Assembly (NCBI GenBank): GCA_036824555.1
Contig: DAISZX010000013.1
Coordinates: forward strand, 1-8,827
From: SpSt-28 sp036824555
GTDB lineage: Archaea; Aenigmatarchaeota; Aenigmatarchaeia; CG10238-14; SpSt-28
Direction of reading: 5' to 3'
Length of the DNA stretch: 8,827 nucleotides
The translations under genes and the position numbers were made by a program. The notes beneath the pieces are model-generated. The model was given only the letters and a program-made list of their open reading frames with translations, was not told the origin of the DNA and did no database searches. Below are positions 6,300-8,827 of this stretch, piece by piece. Numbering within the stretch: position 1 is the first letter of the stretch; each line of letters starts with the position of its first letter.

Positions 6300-6834
6300 C
6301 AATTCTCACCACTATGGTATCTCTATAAATCCTCCTCCCATTCTTCAATCCAATCAACTTTCTTGTTATCTTCATCGATAAGTTATATTCTTTCTTAATT
6401 TTATTAATTATTTGGTAGGCATCACGCTTAATTGAAAAATCGACATCAACTCCACCTTTAACAAGCTTAGCAGCCAAATTATAATTCCTAGCAATTTCTT
6501 CGACACAATCTCCTCTCAATTGAAGAATAGCTTCAACCCTTTTAGAGGCAAATTTTCTACACTCGTTGCAAATAAATTCTCTTTCTACAACCTTTATTTT
6601 TTCTCTTGGCAAGTGTTCTATCAATTCTCCCATTTTCTTGGATAAAAATTTTTTGGTATAATACTCTATTGCAATTTCAGTATCATCGAAACTTCTATTA
6701 GATACAAAGTATTTGTGACAAATCTTGCATTTTCTCAATCTAACTTCTTGCAGCTGAATTTTTTCTATTCTGCAAGATAAGCATAGATTGTCATAAAGCA
6801 TGTCAACTTCTTTCCCGCATCTTGGGCACATCAT
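6283..6834 (-). CDS. nmd3: NMD3-like 60S/50S assembly factor, short form
   Basis: A 183-residue protein with four Cys pairs: C3/C6 (MCPRCG), C18/C21 (CLSC), C36/C39 (CKIC) and C89/C92 (CNEC). These should form two zinc sites as at the N-terminus of NMD3. The family signature appears as EAILQLRG (101-108), and KLIGLKNGRRIYRDTIVVRI (159-178) matches the conserved segment before the eIF5A-like domain. Eukaryotic NMD3 is the export adaptor of 60S subunits; archaeal homologues probably act on the 50S subunit. This protein stops right after that segment, so it seems to lack the later domain that I recall in longer homologues. The frame is intact, so this looks like a natural short form rather than a frameshift. 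ATG 6834 is the first of two tandem ATGs (the other at 6831). It is the first gene of the block, with an AT-rich TATA-like element about 25 bp upstream. Confidence 0.87.
   Translation of the reverse strand: MMCPRCGKEVDMLYDNLCLSCRIEKIQLQEVRLRKCKICHKYFVSNRSFDDTEIAIEYYTKKFLSKKMGELIEHLPREKIKVVEREFICNECRKFASKRVEAILQLRGDCVEEIARNYNLAAKLVKGGVDVDFSIKRDAYQIINKIKKEYNLSMKITRKLIGLKNGRRIYRDTIVVRIDGKKV
6306..6310 (-). promoter_or_regulatory. Shine-Dalgarno site for aIF1A, inside the NMD3 gene
   Basis: The minus strand reads ggtga, 6 nt before ATG 6299, within the codons for the C-terminal VVRID of NMD3. It favours ATG 6299 over the TTG at 6302 and is consistent with coupled translation across the 17-nt gene overlap. 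Confidence 0.65.
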
Positions 6835-6864
6835 TTAATTCATTACTAAATCAAATTAATTAAT
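6833..6864. promoter_or_regulatory. Divergent promoter region between NMD3 and the glycosyltransferase gene
   Basis: Only 28 bp separate the two start codons. On the plus strand atttaatt (6833-6840) is centred about 26 bp before the glycosyltransferase ATG. On the minus strand attaattaatt (about 6854-6864) is centred about 25 bp before the NMD3 ATG. Each candidate TATA box therefore overlaps the other gene's start codon. Neither gene has a Shine-Dalgarno site, so both transcripts are probably leaderless. The boxes are weak matches in AT-rich DNA, so exact positions are uncertain. Confidence 0.45.
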
Positions 6865-7534
6865 GAACTATGCCATAGTTCCAGCATACAACGAAGAAAA
6901 AAATATTTATGAAGTTGTGAAAAGATTGAGAAGAATGAAATTCAAAGTAATAGTTGTTGATGATGGAAGTAAAGATAGAACTTATGAACTGGCAAAAAAG
7001 GCTGGAGCTATAGTTTTAAGGCATGAAAAAAATATGGGGAAGGGAGAAGCTCTCAAAACTGCCTTTAAGTATGCAAGAGAGAAAAAAATCAAAAGCTTCG
7101 TAGTTATCGATGCTGACCTCCAATATTTGCCTGAAGAGGCAAAAAAACTTTTGGAAGCTATTAGAAATTGTGAAGCCGATTTGGTAATGGGATGTAGGAA
7201 TTGGAAGGAAGTACCATTTAGGCATAAACTTGGGAATTTTATTTGGAGGAAACTATTTAATTTTTTATATGGCACTAAATTTAGTGATACCAATTGCGGC
7301 TTTATGGCTTTTGGTGAAAAAGCAATTAGAGATATAGAAAAGATTCATGGTGGCTATATAATAGAGAATTCTATACTAGATGATGCTATTAAAAAGGGCT
7401 TGAAAATTAAGCAAGTACCCGTTAAAGTATTCTATCACAAGAAAAGTAGAATAAATAGAGGAATAAGAGTTGTTCTAGGCGTTTCATTTTTCATAATTAA
7501 AGAAGGACTGAAGTACAAACTCAGCAAACTTTAA
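6863..7534 (+). CDS. Family 2 glycosyltransferase, dolichyl-phosphate sugar synthase-like
   Basis: A 223-residue GT-A-fold enzyme that likely moves a sugar from a nucleotide sugar to a lipid phosphate or glycan at the cytoplasmic face of the membrane. It opens with PAYNEEKNI (7-15), then VVDDGSKD (31-38), NMGKGEALKTA (57-67), the metal-binding D-x-D as D83/D85 in VIDADLQYLPEE, GCRN (110-113) and the acceptor-side segment SDTNCGFMAFGEKAI (141-155). These match the DPM1/archaeal dolichyl-phosphate glycosyltransferase group. It ends at about the minimal catalytic length. A moderately hydrophobic stretch (about 200-213) could touch the membrane, but there is no clear C-terminal membrane helix. 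It stands alone on the plus strand, divergent from NMD3, and its last 14 bp overlap the end of the SAM synthetase gene. Sugar and acceptor cannot be told from sequence. Confidence 0.92.
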   Translation: MNYAIVPAYNEEKNIYEVVKRLRRMKFKVIVVDDGSKDRTYELAKKAGAIVLRHEKNMGKGEALKTAFKYAREKKIKSFVVIDADLQYLPEEAKKLLEAIRNCEADLVMGCRNWKEVPFRHKLGNFIWRKLFNFLYGTKFSDTNCGFMAFGEKAIRDIEKIHGGYIIENSILDDAIKKGLKIKQVPVKVFYHKKSRINRGIRVVLGVSFFIIKEGLKYKLSKL

Positions 7535-8696
7535 ACTTCCCCTCTATTAGTTCGTTCAAGAAATCTTTTAAAGTTTCAAACCTCTTTTCAACGATTTCCC
7601 TAATAATTTCTTCTTCCCCCTTCTCTAAATTATCGACCTCTATCGAGATTATCACTGGCTTATTAATAGGTTGGCCAATTCTGCTTAGAAGCCAAACGTA
7701 GTTGTGCTTTCCTATTTTTTCGTAAATCTTGTTTGCCAAATTAAATGCTAACACGTTATATATCTTACCAACATGGCTCACCATATTCTTTCCTGGCGCA
7801 GCTTCAGAGCCAGCAGGCCTATTCAAAGAGATTATTCCATTGACTCTGTTGCCCCTACCAACTTCTCCAGAGTCTGCTCCTTCAGCTGATGTCCCCGTAA
7901 CTGTTAAGTAGCATCCTTCCTCTCCTTTACCTCTCTCATCCAAAGTATTTAAATTAATCTCCGCCTCCACTTGAAACTTTTCCCTCAAAAATCTTGCTAT
8001 TTCCTCCCTTATCTCATCCTTTTTCTTGAAATAATCATCTTCATTTTTAACAAACCTATCTACAAACGCCATTGCTACTGTATAGGAAAAATTATTGCCC
8101 TCTCTCAACCCCATAACTTTAATATCTTCCCCACTCTCCGGAAACCTTTTTTTAAAATCTTTTGAATTCAAATAATTTTCCAATTCCAGTACACTTCTCT
8201 CCAAAGTTGTTAATGGAGCGTAACCAACTAGTGCACTAGTGTCATTGGCTGGCAAATATTCATCTCTTCTCTTAAAAATTGAAGTTAGCTCTTCTGAACC
8301 TCTCTTTACCTCACAAATCACTTTCACTTCTTTCTCACCGACAAACCTTAAATTCTCTTTTAACCAACTGTAAACAGAGGATCTAAGAATATCCTCTACC
8401 GGAACTTCTTCTCCGTCAACCCTATAAATAGCTCTATCACCAAAGAAAATCTTCATAGGCTTTACAACCTTTCCTCCACCAAATTTCGTTTTTGTCTCAC
8501 CTGCAACTAACAAAGCTTTATCAACATTAAAATGGAATATTTGATTATACTTCTTAAGATAATACTTTGTCAGGTTTAGAGCAAATCTGTCTGCAATAGA
8601 ATCACAAATCGTGTCTGGATGTCCTATTCCCTTTCTCTCAACAATTTCTATTCTTGGTAAAACATACTTAAATGAATTAATTCTTATGTTTAGCAT
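7521..8696 (-). CDS. mat: S-adenosylmethionine synthetase, archaeal type
   Basis: A 391-residue methionine adenosyltransferase that makes SAM from methionine and ATP. It belongs to the archaeal class, which differs strongly from bacterial MetK. Supporting motifs are VERKGIGHPDTICDSIADR (19-37) near the N-terminus, DKALLVAGETKTKFGGGKV (59-77), NDTSALVGYAPLT (151-163) and the glycine-rich GTSAEGADSGEVGRGNRVNG (268-287). These are followed by NRPAGSEAAPGKN and SHVGKIYNVLA. The length is close to the usual 400 or so. ATG 8696 has no Shine-Dalgarno site; an AT palindrome centred 28-29 bp upstream can serve as its TATA box, so the transcript is probably leaderless. The 3' end overlaps the convergent glycosyltransferase gene by 14 bp. 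All visible motifs are intact. Confidence 0.96.
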   Translation of the reverse strand: MLNIRINSFKYVLPRIEIVERKGIGHPDTICDSIADRFALNLTKYYLKKYNQIFHFNVDKALLVAGETKTKFGGGKVVKPMKIFFGDRAIYRVDGEEVPVEDILRSSVYSWLKENLRFVGEKEVKVICEVKRGSEELTSIFKRRDEYLPANDTSALVGYAPLTTLERSVLELENYLNSKDFKKRFPESGEDIKVMGLREGNNFSYTVAMAFVDRFVKNEDDYFKKKDEIREEIARFLREKFQVEAEINLNTLDERGKGEEGCYLTVTGTSAEGADSGEVGRGNRVNGIISLNRPAGSEAAPGKNMVSHVGKIYNVLAFNLANKIYEKIGKHNYVWLLSRIGQPINKPVIISIEVDNLEKGEEEIIREIVEKRFETLKDFLNELIEGKFKVC

Positions 8697-8717
8697 TCTA
8701 TTTTTTAATAAACCAAC

Positions 8718-8732
8718 TTAAAAATTTTTATT
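8718..8732. promoter_or_regulatory. Symmetrical TATA-like palindrome shared by mat and tRNA-Phe
   Basis: The sequence ttaaaaatttttatt contains a perfect 10-bp palindrome, aaaaattttt (8720-8729). Its centre is 28.5 bp from the A of the mat ATG on one side and 28.5 bp from the first base of tRNA-Phe on the other. One TATA-binding site could therefore serve both divergent genes. On the mat strand, aggaa just upstream of the box could act as a purine-rich BRE. Confidence 0.5.
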
Positions 8733-8752
8733 CCTGATGAAATCTAACTTAT

Positions 8753-8826
8753 GGGACGGTAGCTCAGCCCGGGAGAGCGACCGGCTGAAGACCGGTGCGT
8801 CGTGGGTTCAAATCCCACCCGTCCCA
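8753..8826 (+). tRNA. tRNA-Phe (GAA)
   Basis: A full cloverleaf can be folded. The acceptor stem gggacgg pairs with ccgtccc; the D stem gctc/gagc has loop agcccggga; the anticodon stem accgg/ccggt has loop ctgaaga; the variable loop is gcgtc; the T stem gtggg/cccac has loop ttcaaat. The anticodon is GAA at 8787-8789, so it reads Phe codons. G37, the base modified to wyosine derivatives in archaeal tRNA-Phe, is present, as are G20 and discriminator A73 (8826). There is no intron. The base after A73 is A, so CCA is not encoded and must be added enzymatically. Of 21 stem pairs, 17 are G-C, far above the AT-rich surroundings, which suggests a warm habitat. Confidence 0.97.
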
Positions 8827-8827
8827 A

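Noticed and set aside
6300..6302. TTG start for aIF1A one codon upstream
   Set aside because: The ATG next to it at 6299 is a stronger start codon with a properly spaced ggtga and gives the typical aIF1A N-terminus.
6982..7293. Minus-strand open frames opposite the glycosyltransferase
   Set aside because: They are shadows of the glycosyltransferase frame, whose motifs are clear and complete.
8747..8827. tRNA as an attachment site for an integrated element
   Set aside because: The window ends one base after the tRNA, and no partial tRNA copy or integrase gene is seen inside the window.

Overview
The window is AT-rich DNA from an archaeon. Archaeal markers include both subunits of topoisomerase VI, archaeal/eukaryotic-type aIF1A, a RIO1-type kinase, a Dim2/Pno1-like KH protein, an NMD3 homologue, archaeal-type S-adenosylmethionine synthetase and TATA-box promoters. 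The tRNA stems are far more GC-rich than the genes (17 of 21 stem pairs are G-C), which hints at a thermophile. The gene order aIF1A-RIO1-KH-top6B-top6A is, from memory, a euryarchaeal-style arrangement. I cannot place the organism more exactly; an uncultivated euryarchaeal or DPANN lineage would fit.

Layout, left to right. (1) Positions 3-155, plus strand: the probable 3' end of a gene entering from the left. (2) 168-458, minus strand: an unrecognised 96-residue protein with its own TATA box. (3) 511-6834, minus strand: a tight block transcribed right to left, NMD3, aIF1A, RIO1, KH/Dim2-like, Top6B, Top6A. Most junctions overlap or abut; the largest gap (34 bp, before top6B) carries a TATA-like box. 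Top6B is interrupted by a 507-residue intein with a LAGLIDADG homing-endonuclease domain. (4) 6863-7534, plus strand: a family 2 glycosyltransferase, divergent from NMD3 across only 28 bp. (5) 7521-8696, minus strand: SAM synthetase, overlapping the glycosyltransferase tail to tail by 14 bp. (6) 8753-8826, plus strand: tRNA-Phe(GAA), divergent from SAM synthetase across a symmetrical AT-rich palindrome.

How the genes work together. The minus-strand block joins ribosome assembly (NMD3 on the large subunit; RIO1 and the KH protein on the small subunit), translation initiation (aIF1A) and the type IIB DNA topoisomerase. Initiation signals split by position. Genes at the head of a transcript have a TATA-like element about 25-29 bp before the start codon and no Shine-Dalgarno site, as expected for leaderless mRNAs. 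Internal genes have Shine-Dalgarno sites embedded in the end of the gene before.

The most notable item is the Top6B intein. It sits directly after the Asn predicted to bind Mg in the ATP-binding N-box, so the unspliced precursor should have no ATPase activity. Its splicing residues look intact, but one of the two endonuclease catalytic acids is replaced by Gln. Nothing else looks like a wholly new system; the small 96-residue protein is the main unknown. No CRISPR array, insertion sequence or replication origin was seen.
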